The position numbers and the translations under genes are program-made. Source: an uncultured Acetatifactor sp. (lineage in GTDB: Bacteria > Bacillota > Clostridia > Lachnospirales > Lachnospiraceae). From it: 33,945 nucleotides of DNA. Below, in pieces: positions 1 through 8,958 of this stretch. The DNA lies in the NCBI GenBank assembly GCA_949840935.1, contig CATKXX010000031.1, positions 1-33,945 of the forward strand. Reading direction: 5' to 3'. The stretch's first letter is position 1. The number at the start of each line of letters is the position of its first letter. The notes under the pieces are model-generated. The model did no database searches. It saw only the letters and a program-made list of their open reading frames with translations, and was not told the DNA's origin.

Positions 1-52
1 GTTCCTGGCGCACATCTTCGATATATTCCATCCACTTTAATAATTCTTCCAT
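1..52 (-). CDS. Partial gene, N-terminus only; possible ISAs1-family transposase
   Basis: Only the first 17 codons lie in the window, reading MEELLKWMEYIEDVRQE, and the frame runs off the left edge. The start is supported by a purine-rich AAGGGG ribosome binding site about 8 bases upstream and by a good promoter at 74-102. The pattern of an N-terminal helix followed by an I-E-D-x-R-Q stretch recalls the start of ISAs1/H-repeat transposases, where a K-x-x-H-K-L segment would come next. That part is outside the window, so the identification is a recollection of the family and not a demonstration. Confidence 0.4.
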   Translation of the reverse strand, partial: MEELLKWMEYIEDVRQE

Positions 53-73
53 AAACAACGCCCCTTTTCTTTT

Positions 74-102
74 ATTTTACCAGAAAAGGAACTTGTTCAC
101 AA
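74..102 (-). promoter_or_regulatory. Promoter for the partial gene at 1-52
   Basis: On the minus strand there is a -35 TTGTGA (97-102), a 17-bp spacer and a -10 TAAAAT (74-79). The -10 is preceded by TGG, giving an extended -10. It lies about 20 bp upstream of the start codon at 52. Confidence 0.5.
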
Positions 103-219
103 TTTATTTACTCATGCGTTTGTCCTGGTAACCTCTGTCAACCTGAAGTGTCACAACCTGAAATCACAGAAAGTAACAAAAACAGCAAAAATCAACAGTA
201 AAAATATCTAAAAAAACTA

Positions 220-248
220 TTGACATTCCCGCCCCTGTGTAGTAACAT
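220..248 (+). promoter_or_regulatory. Promoter of the tRNA-Gly gene
   Basis: A perfect -35 TTGACA (220-225) is followed by a 17-bp spacer and a 4/6 match to the -10 box, TAACAT (243-248). A second -10 option overlaps at 248-253. Transcription would begin about 25-30 bases before the mature tRNA. Confidence 0.6.
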
Positions 249-282
249 ACTATATGTCCGCAACAATCAGATATATGCATAT

Positions 283-354
<72 letters not shown>

Positions 355-364
355 TTTATTGTAC

Positions 365-398
365 AGTGGAAGCCGAATTTGCTGCTTCCGCTTTTTTT
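365..398 (+). terminator. Intrinsic terminator after tRNA-Gly
   Basis: A 9-bp stem with one G-T pair, AGTGGAAGC (365-373) against GCTTCCGCT (384-392), is followed by a run of seven T. It starts 10 bases after the tRNA. A weak promoter for the next gene (TGTACA near 398, TATACA at 421-426) may begin inside its T-run. Confidence 0.85.
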
Positions 399-452
399 GT
401 ACAGCTTTTTGTGCCGCTTTTATACAGCGGATCGCCAGAGAGGAAAAGCCAT

Positions 453-2333
453 ATGTTTTGCTATCATTGTGGAAAAGAACTACGGGACGGTTCCCGCTTC
501 TGCTGTCATTGCGGCGCGCCTGCGCGGGAGGAAGACACGAATCACACGGCAGAAGGCCGGGACGCCCTCCGCCCCCATTGCGGCGCGCCTGCGCGGGAAG
601 AAGACACGAATCACACGGCAGAAGGCCGGGACAGCCCCGGCCCTCATGCGCCGGATACTGCTGCAGACACTGTGCCCGGCCTCATCCTGAAGGGCGGGAA
701 GATAATCCTCTCCGGAAACACGCTGGCCCTGGAGGGGAAACATTATTTCCGAAAACCCGGTGAAACAGAATTCAGGAAGAAGAAGGAGCCTTCCGCAATC
801 CCTCTGGGTTCTATCTGCGGTGCTTCCGAAAAGCACCGTAAATACGGCGGCAGGTGCCTCCTGGCCCTGCTCCTGCTGGTATGCTCTGCGGCGGGAGCGC
901 TGTTTTCCGCGCATTACAGCCGCGTGGCATACATTGCGTGGAATACCCCTTACCGGGATCAGGAGCTGGCGGCCCAGGAGGAGATCCTGTCGGTCATCGA
1001 CGGCGACGGGGCCGGGCTGCTTCTCCAGTATCAGGAGGGCCAAAGGGAAAACCGCGCCGAAGCCGAAACGCTGTCCGCAGAGCTTGACGGGCTCAGGGAA
1101 CAGCGGACGCAGGAAATCCTGGCAGCCGTCTATACCAGCGACAGGTTTGACCTGGACGACTTTTTTAACAGGGAGCCCTTCTCCCGGGCATACCGGGAAT
1201 ACCTGCAGGAGCTGCTGGATGTCTTCCGTGCGGACAGGCATCTGGACAGCTGGCTCTACAGCTATTATAAGACAGCCAGGGAATACGGCGGCAATACTTT
1301 TCTGGACACGGATATGTGGATTTACGCTGACAATAAAGAAGGCATATTCTCCCCCTACCTGGACAATGTAGATACGCTGACGGAACATCAATACGACCTG
1401 GATCTGTATGAACACATTCTCTGTACAGGCCGCATCTATATTACAGGCGCGGACTTTATGAGGGAGATCCTCTCGCTTCCCAGATACACGGTGGACAGCG
1501 CTGTCTTCGTCATGGCATACGGCGGTTCCCCGGATACTTCGGCTATGTCCGTCCCCGGCTGGAGCAGGAGCCACTATGAAGAATTCTGGCTCTACGGCGC
1601 CGATTATTATGATGTGGACGCCCCCCTGTGGCTTGACTACGGCCTGACGGCGAAGGACTTTGCCATTGACTGGAATACCCTGGTGGACGAGACAGCCTGC
1701 TATAACGCTTATCTGAATTTCATGGATAAAACAGCTCCCGGGCTGCCCCGCTATGATATGGCCTCCTATTATGCCGACGACACGGCATACGGGGGCATGG
1801 GCTGCCGCCTGACAGGGACGGAGGCCTCCGTCAGCGACCTCATCGCCACTTACGCGGAGGAGCATCCCGAATATATAGACGAGCTGGTGGAAAGCGGGAA
1901 ATATGGCAGGGAACTGTCCTCCTCTGTGGACGAGGATATCGAAAGCGCAGAGGCCCGGCTGGGGCTTTTGGAAACAGAGCTTGCAGAACTGAAAAAACAG
2001 GAGGCCGCGCTGGAACAGCTCCTGGCGGACGCAGACCTCCATCGGAATAATTATGCGCTCCTCCTGGAAGATATAGAGCGGCACACCCGGGAGACAGCCC
2101 GCTGTCTGCTGTCCTTTGGCGCCGCCGCTATACTCTGTACCCTTTCTGCCCTGGCCTGGCTGCTCAGATTTATCAGCCTTTTAAGGCGGCCCAGGCATTT
2201 ATTCCTGATCCGCTGCGGGGAGGCGGAATATGCCTTCACAACGTCAAGATGCACCGGCAGGCAGCTTGAGGAGCTGCAGGGCCGCCTTACCGGGCAGGAA
2301 GACGAAGGAAGCCTTACCAGTATTCTTCCGTGA
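453..2333 (+). CDS. Zinc-ribbon membrane protein of unknown function
   Basis: The protein has 626 residues. An N-terminal zinc ribbon has C3-x2-C6 and C17-x2-C20. A 23-residue segment that includes the second cysteine pair region (H19 to P41) is copied once in tandem. Transmembrane segments are at about 135-155 and 551-576. Between them lies a large acidic, Tyr/Asp-rich region, presumably extracytoplasmic, that ends in a coiled coil (about 490-550). A short basic cytoplasmic tail follows the second segment. The frame is open back to 300, but that would run through the tRNA and its terminator. The ATG at 453 has AGAGAGG at good spacing and starts exactly at the zinc ribbon. The 3' end overlaps the convergent GH35 gene by 20 bp. 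I do not recognise the central domain and assign no function. Confidence 0.8.
   Translation: MFCYHCGKELRDGSRFCCHCGAPAREEDTNHTAEGRDALRPHCGAPAREEDTNHTAEGRDSPGPHAPDTAADTVPGLILKGGKIILSGNTLALEGKHYFRKPGETEFRKKKEPSAIPLGSICGASEKHRKYGGRCLLALLLLVCSAAGALFSAHYSRVAYIAWNTPYRDQELAAQEEILSVIDGDGAGLLLQYQEGQRENRAEAETLSAELDGLREQRTQEILAAVYTSDRFDLDDFFNREPFSRAYREYLQELLDVFRADRHLDSWLYSYYKTAREYGGNTFLDTDMWIYADNKEGIFSPYLDNVDTLTEHQYDLDLYEHILCTGRIYITGADFMREILSLPRYTVDSAVFVMAYGGSPDTSAMSVPGWSRSHYEEFWLYGADYYDVDAPLWLDYGLTAKDFAIDWNTLVDETACYNAYLNFMDKTAPGLPRYDMASYYADDTAYGGMGCRLTGTEASVSDLIATYAEEHPEYIDELVESGKYGRELSSSVDEDIESAEARLGLLETELAELKKQEAALEQLLADADLHRNNYALLLEDIERHTRETARCLLSFGAAAILCTLSALAWLLRFISLLRRPRHLFLIRCGEAEYAFTTSRCTGRQLEELQGRLTGQEDEGSLTSILP
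507..644 (+). repeat. Two tandem 69-bp units inside the zinc-ribbon gene
   Basis: Units 507-575 and 576-644 are almost identical for the first 55 or so bases and diverge at their last bases. The 69-bp period equals 23 codons, so the reading frame is kept and an extra His-Cys-Gly knuckle is produced. Confidence 0.85.
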
Positions 2334-4548
2334 TCTCCACAAGGTTCAGGCTGCAGGCCTTCCCGTCCTGCATTTGGGGCCAGCTCTCGAGGAACACCCT
2401 GTCATCCTCCCTCAGGGCGCTCACCACGATCTCCAGCTTCTCCGGGAAGCCAAAATAGCCAAGGCTTACAGGCACCCTCTGTCCCGTGTAAAAGTGGTCG
2501 TTGATCTTATGCCCGTCCAGGTAAACCTCCATGCCGATCCCCGCATACTCCAGCCAGAGCAGGGTATCCCTCCCGGCCTGGCGGTCTTTTACCCCGGCCA
2601 GGCGGTCTTCTTCCCCGGCCTGGCGGTCTTCTTCCCTGGCCACGCGGTCTTCTTCCCCGGCCTGGCGGTCTTCCTTCCCGGGATAGGCGATTGTGATCTC
2701 ATAGACCGCCTTGTCCGCCTCGGCGAAAATCCCCTGGAAGCCTTCCCCTGCCGCGTCTTTGGCCAGCTCCCTGTACCGTCCTTCCGCCTCGCTGCCGGAC
2801 AGCTTTCTGTATTCGGCAGCTGCCGGTTTCCCGCTGCCGGCCTGGCAGCCAATCTTTCTCTCATAGATATGGAAACGGCCGCTGCTGCCCAGGCATTCAA
2901 AGCCCTCCGGCGTCTCTGACAGCTGAGGGAAGACAAGGATCCTGGTAAGGGCTGCTCCGGTCACTCTCAGCTTTCCGTCCTCCTCCCACACAAAGCCCTC
3001 GCTGACCACAAGATAATCCTGATCCAGAGTCACCTTACAGGCATTCAGCGCCTGCTGCCTCGTCAGGTGCAATATGTCCGCCGCTTTCCCGTCCTTCCAG
3101 CAGTACTGCGGCTCGCAGTCCCCATAGAATACATAGGTTCCCTCCCGGCCATTCAGCCTGCAGAAAGGTGTTGCCAGTGCGGATACCAGCTCGGCGCTCC
3201 CCAGGGACATATGGTAGGGGAAGAAGCCGTAGGCCCCGCCGGGAATGTCCACCGCCGGGAATTCCACCGCCTCCCCCGCTGTCAGCCCCTGAAAGACCAC
3301 TCCCTCATGATCCTCCATCACCCTGCGCCTCTGGTAATTGTTAAAGAATACATAGCCGTGGGTATCATCATGCCTGCAGGAGGTGCGCAGCGTATGCATA
3401 TCCTCGGGCTTTACGTCCTCCGGGAAGATTTCCGCCTTCAGAGGGGCCATATCCTCCCCAAAGTCCTTCAGGAAAGAGGCAAGCAGCCTGATCTCCCTGT
3501 AGCTGTCCGAGATGGTACCGTACTGGCGTATGGGCGCGTTAAAATCATAGTTGATCTCCGGCAGGTCGTTGAGATACCCCGTCCCCCTGCTCTCCTGCAG
3601 GGTGGAGAGCTTTCCCCTGGGATTGCTGCCGCCGTGATACATATAGTAGCCAAGGAGCGCCACCCCGCTGGCCAGCTTGGTCACGGACATGGCTCCGATA
3701 TCCGGCCCCGTGGCCACGGGACGTCTGTGGGAAGTCACCTGCATCCCGCCGCCAAGCTCCGCCGTCAGATAAGGATACGCCGACTCGTCAAAGGCCACGG
3801 CGTCCTCCACATGATGGTCACAGGCGATAAGGGCGTCGTTCCTCTCATGGCTGATCACATAGTTGGTGTTCGCAGGAAGCTCCTCCATGCTCTGCTCCCA
3901 GGGAGCCTCACAGTAGCCTCCCATCACCGGGATACAGTCCCCGATCACCGCTCCGCCCCATCCGGTGGCAGTGTAAATGGGCACCTCCAGGCCGATCTCC
4001 AGGGCAAGCGCCTTCAGCGCGCGCATGTGGGCATTGCCCTTCTCCCCGCGGAAGCCTCCTACATGGCCATACTCGTTCTCCAGCTGCATGGCGATCACGG
4101 GGCCGCCGTCCTTCAACATAAGCCCTTTTACCTGCTCGTAAATGCGGCCCCAGTAGCGCTTTACCAGCGCCATATACGCCGGGTCATTGCTGCGCAGTTC
4201 AACGCCCTCCTCCCCCTTTCTCACCACCCAGTCGGGGAAGCCTCCGTTCCTTACTTCGCCATGTACCCAGGGCCCCAGACGCAGGCATACCTGCAGGCCA
4301 ATCTTCCCGCACAGCTCCACAAATTTCCGGACATTGCGGCAGCCGGAGAAGTCGAAGACCCCCTCCTCCTCATGGTGGATCCAGATCATATAGGTGGACA
4401 CAATGGTCACGCCGCCTGCCTTCATTTTCCGCAGGGACTCCTCCCAGAGCGACTCATGATACCTGGTAAAATGCATCTCGCCCATAACGGGAAACCACGG
4501 CTTCCCGTCCCTCATCAGATATTCGCTGTTATATGTATACTCTGTCAT
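2314..4548 (-). CDS. GH35 beta-galactosidase, cytoplasmic
   Basis: This 744-residue glycoside hydrolase would release galactose from beta-galactosides. The TIM barrel occupies about residues 1-345. It contains the GH35 signature GGPVIAMQLENEY (148-160), with E159 as the likely acid/base, and E264 in TAELGGG as the likely nucleophile. The barrel ends near the family-typical MYHGGSNPRG (303-312). There is no signal peptide, so the enzyme should be cytoplasmic. The start has AGGGAGG upstream. It is the last gene of a run with the GH53 galactanase (23 bp upstream) and the LacI regulator, which suggests it trims galactan oligosaccharides. A charged repeat of KEDRQAG-like heptads interrupts the C-terminal beta-domain region at about residues 623-657, probably as a surface loop. 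Galactosidase is the most likely activity, but substrate specificity is inferred from the neighbours. Confidence 0.88.
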   Translation of the reverse strand: MTEYTYNSEYLMRDGKPWFPVMGEMHFTRYHESLWEESLRKMKAGGVTIVSTYMIWIHHEEEGVFDFSGCRNVRKFVELCGKIGLQVCLRLGPWVHGEVRNGGFPDWVVRKGEEGVELRSNDPAYMALVKRYWGRIYEQVKGLMLKDGGPVIAMQLENEYGHVGGFRGEKGNAHMRALKALALEIGLEVPIYTATGWGGAVIGDCIPVMGGYCEAPWEQSMEELPANTNYVISHERNDALIACDHHVEDAVAFDESAYPYLTAELGGGMQVTSHRRPVATGPDIGAMSVTKLASGVALLGYYMYHGGSNPRGKLSTLQESRGTGYLNDLPEINYDFNAPIRQYGTISDSYREIRLLASFLKDFGEDMAPLKAEIFPEDVKPEDMHTLRTSCRHDDTHGYVFFNNYQRRRVMEDHEGVVFQGLTAGEAVEFPAVDIPGGAYGFFPYHMSLGSAELVSALATPFCRLNGREGTYVFYGDCEPQYCWKDGKAADILHLTRQQALNACKVTLDQDYLVVSEGFVWEEDGKLRVTGAALTRILVFPQLSETPEGFECLGSSGRFHIYERKIGCQAGSGKPAAAEYRKLSGSEAEGRYRELAKDAAGEGFQGIFAEADKAVYEITIAYPGKEDRQAGEEDRVAREEDRQAGEEDRLAGVKDRQAGRDTLLWLEYAGIGMEVYLDGHKINDHFYTGQRVPVSLGYFGFPEKLEIVVSALREDDRVFLESWPQMQDGKACSLNLVEITEEYW
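2577..2681 (-). repeat. Five tandem 21-bp units in the GH35 gene
   Basis: Units start at 2577, 2598, 2619, 2640 and 2661, with core CCTGGCGGTCTTCTTCCCCGG on one strand reduced here to its 3' part GGTCTTCTTCCCCGG. Each encodes seven residues of the type EEDRQAG. The unit length preserves the frame, so copy number can change without destroying the gene. Confidence 0.9.
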
Positions 4549-4571
4549 TTATTTGCCTCCCTGCCACTGAA

Positions 4572-6107
4572 TCATTTTTCTATTTCACGTATCACACGGA
4601 AATTGCCCATGGTGATATAGATCGCCGGGGAGGATATCCGGATCCCCACCCGCAGCTCCCCTGCCTTACAGGGCATATTGCGTATCTCATAAACCTCTCT
4701 GGAATGTTCCGCCGGGTGGATTACCTTCTCCCGCACACTGCCGTCATTTTCGGCAAAGAGCCTGACATCCACTCCGGTGGTGTCCACACCGGTGATCTCC
4801 ACGGAAACGCCATAATATCCCCCACTCTCCAGCATCACGGTATTACAGATGGAAAAGCGGAAATTCCTTGCCGCCTGAACCTTCAGGCAGCCCCTCTCAG
4901 GCAGGACGGAAAGCGCCGTCCCTTCCTCCCTCTCCTCAATCTCCCAGTGTTCCATACCGTCAGCGCCCTCTGAAAAGCTTCCGTTCTTAAGAAGGCTCTC
5001 CCCGGGCGTTCCCTCTGTCACAGGCGTGCAGCAGACAGCTCTAAGCCTCTCCTCCAGCTCCCGCCAGCCCTCCGGCTCGCGCTCCATATCCTCCCTGGAC
5101 TGCCGGAATGCCTCCATGCCTTCCATGGCGCACCCGTTTTCATCCAGAAGGCACATGTTTTCGTTCCAGCCTCCCCCGCCGCCGGGTACGCCGATGGGCT
5201 CCCAGTAATAGACGCCCCTTCCCATCCGGTCAGGAAGCTCTGCCACAAGATGCATCACATACTCCAAGACCCTTCTCTGCCCCAGGGGCGACGCCTCCAT
5301 ACAGCCGATCCGTATCTGGTCGTCGTCGATAAAGCCCTTCCCGCTCCTTCTCCACGCATACGCCGTCTCCACGATCAGGATCGGCTTTCCGTAATCCTTC
5401 ACCAGCCTGCTCATGGAATCCCGCAGATCCAGGTAAGTCCCGTGCCAGAAGGGATAATAAGACAGGCCGATAAGGTCGAAGTCCTCCAGCCCCGCCCGGA
5501 GGGCCTTTTCAAACCATTCATGGAGCCAGTCATACCGCCCTCCCTGATCCAGGTGGATCATGACCTGCATCTCCTCCTTACGCGCCACAGACCTGGCGCC
5601 CCTGATGCCTGCGTTGACCAGCCTGACCATCCCCTCATAGTCGGGCACCTCCCCCTGGGGGAACAGCAGGCCGCTGCGGATCTCGTTTCCAATCTGCACC
5701 ATGTCGGGCAGCAGCCCCTCCTGCTTCAGCCGCAGCAGGGAATCCCTGGTAAACCCATACACCGCCTCCTCCAGCTCACGAGGGGAAAGCCCCTCCCACG
5801 CCCTGGGCTTTTTCTGGTTGGCAGGATCCGCCCAGTAATCGGAATAGTGGAAATCCAGCAGGAAGCTCATATGATTTTCCTTAATTTTCTCCGCCATCCG
5901 TATGGTATGTTCCAGGTCACAGTACCCTCCCGCCTCCGGCACACAGGACGGATCGTTCCAGAGCCTGAGCCTGACGGAATTCACGCCATATTTCCTCATC
6001 AGCTCAAAGGCCTCCGCCTCCGAGCCGTCCCTGTCCCTGACCTGCAGCCCCTCCGCCAGGCTGCGGGGCAGGGAGGAGATATCCATTCCTTTATAAAAAT
6101 CCAGCAT
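4572..6107 (-). CDS. GH53 endo-beta-1,4-galactanase with C-terminal carbohydrate-binding-like domain
   Basis: The 511-residue protein should cut beta-1,4-galactan or galactooligosaccharides internally. The GH53 barrel spans about residues 1-345 and has the family features GMDISS at the start, VRLRLW (45-50), QIGNEI with acid/base E142, and ILIVETAY with nucleophile E247. Residues about 370-511 form a beta-sandwich of the kind fused to GH53 enzymes (CBM61-like; assignment from layout only). There is no signal peptide, whereas many GH53 enzymes are secreted, so this one probably acts on imported oligomers. AGGAGG precedes the ATG. The gene lies 24 bp downstream of the LacI regulator and 23 bp upstream of GH35. 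Confidence 0.88.
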   Translation of the reverse strand: MLDFYKGMDISSLPRSLAEGLQVRDRDGSEAEAFELMRKYGVNSVRLRLWNDPSCVPEAGGYCDLEHTIRMAEKIKENHMSFLLDFHYSDYWADPANQKKPRAWEGLSPRELEEAVYGFTRDSLLRLKQEGLLPDMVQIGNEIRSGLLFPQGEVPDYEGMVRLVNAGIRGARSVARKEEMQVMIHLDQGGRYDWLHEWFEKALRAGLEDFDLIGLSYYPFWHGTYLDLRDSMSRLVKDYGKPILIVETAYAWRRSGKGFIDDDQIRIGCMEASPLGQRRVLEYVMHLVAELPDRMGRGVYYWEPIGVPGGGGGWNENMCLLDENGCAMEGMEAFRQSREDMEREPEGWRELEERLRAVCCTPVTEGTPGESLLKNGSFSEGADGMEHWEIEEREEGTALSVLPERGCLKVQAARNFRFSICNTVMLESGGYYGVSVEITGVDTTGVDVRLFAENDGSVREKVIHPAEHSREVYEIRNMPCKAGELRVGIRISSPAIYITMGNFRVIREIEK

Positions 6108-6131
6108 CGCTTTATCCTCCTGCCAGGCGGA

Positions 6132-7133
6132 CTATGCCGTGCCGATCCCCTTCGTTGATTTCCGCATCAGGATCTCATAGTCCACAATTGTTCTTTTCTG
6201 ATATTCCTTTCCCGTGAGGGAACTGATGACCTGCCGGGCGATCATATTCCCCACCTGCTTTGCAGACACATTCACCGCTGTTACCGATGGAGTAAAGCAG
6301 TCCAGGCTGGGGCTGTTGTACAGGGACGCCACTGCGATATCCCTGGGAATGCGGTACCCCTGCGCCTGAAGGCTGGACATGACCCTGGTACAGATGATAT
6401 CGTCGCCGCATATAATGCATTCCACCTTCCCGGCGATCATATCTCCCACCAGGGAATCCATCAGATCCTGGCTCAAAGGGCTTGCATGGATAAACTGATT
6501 CCCCGGTGAGAGCCCGTTCTTCAGCAGGGCCCTGCCAAAGCCGCCGTGCCGGCTCCTGTTCACCATATAATCCATGTTGTCGATGAGCAGCGCGAACCTG
6601 CGGTAGCCCTGGCTGATCAGCAGGGAGGTGAGGCTCTCCGCCGCCCCCTCGTTGTCCGTGTCCACCTGGATGATATCCTCGTCGCAGATTCCCGTCAGCC
6701 CCACAGGGAAGCCCACCTCCGTCAGATATTTTAACGCCCTGTCATCCTTCAGGCTCCTGGTCAGGATAATGCCGTCCACCTTATTCTTCTCCACCAGGGC
6801 CCGGATCCCGGACACATCGTTGGCGGTCCCGCTGGTGATCAGCACGTCATAGTCCATCAGGGACGCCGTCTCACACACCCCCAGGATACACTCCTGGAAG
6901 TACGGCCCCCCGTTGAGATATACGTCCGCGGGAAGCACTATCCCCAGGTTCCGTGTGGGAAGCCTCTGCTCCCTTTCACACCCTTCCTCGTTCCCCGTCC
7001 GGCTTTCCTGCCGCTTCGCGTACTCCATGATCCTCCTGCGGGTATCGTTCCCTATCCTGCCCTTACCGGACAGCGCCCGGGATACCGTGCTCTTTGAAAC
7101 CCCCAGCTCTCTCGCCATTTCCTCCAGTGTCAT
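6132..7133 (-). CDS. LacI/GalR-family transcriptional regulator
   Basis: This 333-residue regulator has an N-terminal LacI helix-turn-helix (residues 1-50: LEEMARELGVSKSTVSRAL, then the hinge helix region). A periplasmic-binding-protein-like ligand domain follows from LGIVLPADVY onwards. It is transcribed with the GH53 and GH35 genes and lies just downstream of the importer, from which a terminator (7222-7250) separates it. It therefore probably senses a galactoside and controls this locus. A candidate operator is the dyad at 11043-11064 over the importer promoter. The start is preceded by CGGGGG at acceptable spacing. A clear promoter between 7134 and 7221 was not found. Confidence 0.9.
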   Translation of the reverse strand: MTLEEMARELGVSKSTVSRALSGKGRIGNDTRRRIMEYAKRQESRTGNEEGCEREQRLPTRNLGIVLPADVYLNGGPYFQECILGVCETASLMDYDVLITSGTANDVSGIRALVEKNKVDGIILTRSLKDDRALKYLTEVGFPVGLTGICDEDIIQVDTDNEGAAESLTSLLISQGYRRFALLIDNMDYMVNRSRHGGFGRALLKNGLSPGNQFIHASPLSQDLMDSLVGDMIAGKVECIICGDDIICTRVMSSLQAQGYRIPRDIAVASLYNSPSLDCFTPSVTAVNVSAKQVGNMIARQVISSLTGKEYQKRTIVDYEILMRKSTKGIGTA

Positions 7134-7221
7134 AACAACCCCCGTGCCGCACCATTTTTTCTTCTAATGTATCACAATCCCTGCAGAATTTCATCCCCGG
7201 GATATCTTTTCATATTGTTAC

Positions 7222-7250
7222 AAAAAGGGCCGCCGCAGTACCGGCAGCCC
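7222..7250 (-). terminator. Intrinsic terminator after the solute-binding protein gene
   Basis: On the minus strand a 9-bp stem with one G-T pair (7242-7250 with 7227-7235, loop 6) is followed by five T. It lies 21 bp past the binding-protein stop codon and separates importer transcription from the regulator and hydrolase genes, at least partly. Confidence 0.85.
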
Positions 7251-7271
7251 TCTCATTATCCCTGTATTTAT

Positions 7272-8870
7272 TTACTGTTTGGATGCAACATACTCCGCAG
7301 CCTGCTTCTCCAGCTCCGCAATGATATCCCGGATGCCGGCCGCCTCCATGGCTGCCCTGAAATCCTCCAGCGCCTTGTCTACATCGGGCACAAGGCCGTT
7401 GATCAGGGGATCGCAGTAGGTCGGGATCACAGCGTCCACAGACGCCATCTGGACAGTCACATTGGTAGAGTCAAAGTTAAACCCGTCGTAAACATGGTCT
7501 TCCTTGATATTGCTCTCCCAGCTTGCCAGCATTGCGTCATAAGTATCATCCAGAGGGGTCCTGTCCTCTTTGTACTCGGTTCTCTTAATGTCCGCGTTCA
7601 TCCAGCCCCAGTTACAGTTGGAGTCAACGCCGTAGCCTTCCAGGGTGATCACCTTGAACTGGTCGTCGCCGACTGCCTCCCAGTGCTTGCCTTCGATACC
7701 GAACCTGGTCATATCGTTGATGACAGGGTTGGTGTAGAACTCATTCAGCACCATCATCGCCCTCTCAGGATGCTGGCTGCTGACATTGATCGCCATACCG
7801 TTGTTGATATAGGAATTCACCTTCTTGGGCTGTGCCGACACGGGATCCACCAGGGTCACATTCCATTCCGGATGATCCTTGTTCGCCTGCTCCGCGTAAT
7901 TCCGGCAGCTGCCCAGGTTCCAGATCATGCCTGCCGTCCTGCCGGTGAGCAGCCCTGTCTGCCTCTCGTCGCCGGAGCTCAGTACATCCTGGGACCAGCA
8001 GCCCATATCCGCCAGTTCCTTCATCTGGTGGCAGTAATCAGCAAAACCTTCCCAGTCAAGGATATAGGTAAAGCTCAGGTCGGAAGGATCCTGGGTATTG
8101 TACAGTATCATCTCGCCGCCCTTGGGAGCGCCGTCGGTAGTGGTCAGGCCCTGTGCCTGGAAATACTGGTACCAGGGGCCGCCCTGGCTTGCATACTGCC
8201 CGTCCGCCGCACATTTCTTATAGAAATCGATCAGCTCATCCCAGCCGGTGATCTGGGATACGCCGTACTTCTCCATGAGGTCGCTGCGGACAGCCAGCAC
8301 ATCCTGGCCAAATTCATTCTGATAATTGGGAACCATGTATGCCGTGCCGTCGATCTTTGCCTGGCTCCAGGCAATCTCGGGAACCACCTCCCAGATATCG
8401 GGCGCATAAGTCTGGATAAATTCCTCTGTCAGAGGATAGAACCCGCCCATGGCCACAGTGGGCTCATAATGCCCCCAGCTGGAAGCCGTGAAGATCAAGT
8501 CGAAATCCTCCCCGCCGGAAAACAGCATGGAATACTTGGTATCATGCTCGCCCCAGCCCAGGAATTCCACGCTTACGGAGCAATTCAGCTTCTCCTCCAG
8601 GATCTTGTTGATCTCAGCGTAAACCTCGTCGAAGTCGGGAGTCCTGTCACCCAGCAGGTACATTTTCAGATCTACATGCTCAGAGGTATCCACCCCCCCT
8701 GCCCCGGCATTTCCCTCTGTGCCGCCAGCAGCGCTGCTGTTTCCTGCCGCGCTGCTTCCCGCCGCCTGGCTGCCCGCCGAACCGCTGTCACCGCCGCAGC
8801 CTGCCAGCAGGCCGGTCGCCATCACCGCACTTAAGGTAAGTGCCGCCGCTCTTTTCATTTTCTTTTTCAT
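7272..8870 (-). CDS. Sugar ABC importer, solute-binding lipoprotein
   Basis: The 532-residue protein has a basic N-terminus, a hydrophobic core and a lipobox LLAGC with C25 as the lipidation site. A Gly/Ser/Ala-rich tether follows (26-60). The mature part is a cluster B/D-type family 1 extracellular binding protein of the LplA/YtcQ type. This group is usually about 500-550 residues and works with LplB/LplC permeases. It is expected on the outer face of the membrane, capturing oligosaccharides for the two permeases encoded just upstream. AAAGGAGG precedes the start. Galactan-derived oligomers are the inferred ligand because GH53 and GH35 genes are adjacent; the ligand is not shown by the sequence. 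Confidence 0.92.
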   Translation of the reverse strand: MKKKMKRAAALTLSAVMATGLLAGCGGDSGSAGSQAAGSSAAGNSSAAGGTEGNAGAGGVDTSEHVDLKMYLLGDRTPDFDEVYAEINKILEEKLNCSVSVEFLGWGEHDTKYSMLFSGGEDFDLIFTASSWGHYEPTVAMGGFYPLTEEFIQTYAPDIWEVVPEIAWSQAKIDGTAYMVPNYQNEFGQDVLAVRSDLMEKYGVSQITGWDELIDFYKKCAADGQYASQGGPWYQYFQAQGLTTTDGAPKGGEMILYNTQDPSDLSFTYILDWEGFADYCHQMKELADMGCWSQDVLSSGDERQTGLLTGRTAGMIWNLGSCRNYAEQANKDHPEWNVTLVDPVSAQPKKVNSYINNGMAINVSSQHPERAMMVLNEFYTNPVINDMTRFGIEGKHWEAVGDDQFKVITLEGYGVDSNCNWGWMNADIKRTEYKEDRTPLDDTYDAMLASWESNIKEDHVYDGFNFDSTNVTVQMASVDAVIPTYCDPLINGLVPDVDKALEDFRAAMEAAGIRDIIAELEKQAAEYVASKQ

Positions 8871-8958
8871 AGTAGCCTCCTTTATATATGTATTGTAATA
8901 TTACCTTACAACCGAAAATAACCACTGAAATAACAGATGCCGATATGCCTTTCTGTGA

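Noticed and set aside
480..2084. Long minus-strand open frame (534 codons)
   Set aside because: It is antisense to the zinc-ribbon gene, has no ribosome site or recognisable domain, and follows from GC-rich codon usage.
7167..8834. Long plus-strand open frame (555 codons)
   Set aside because: It is antisense to the clear solute-binding lipoprotein gene and shows no domain features.
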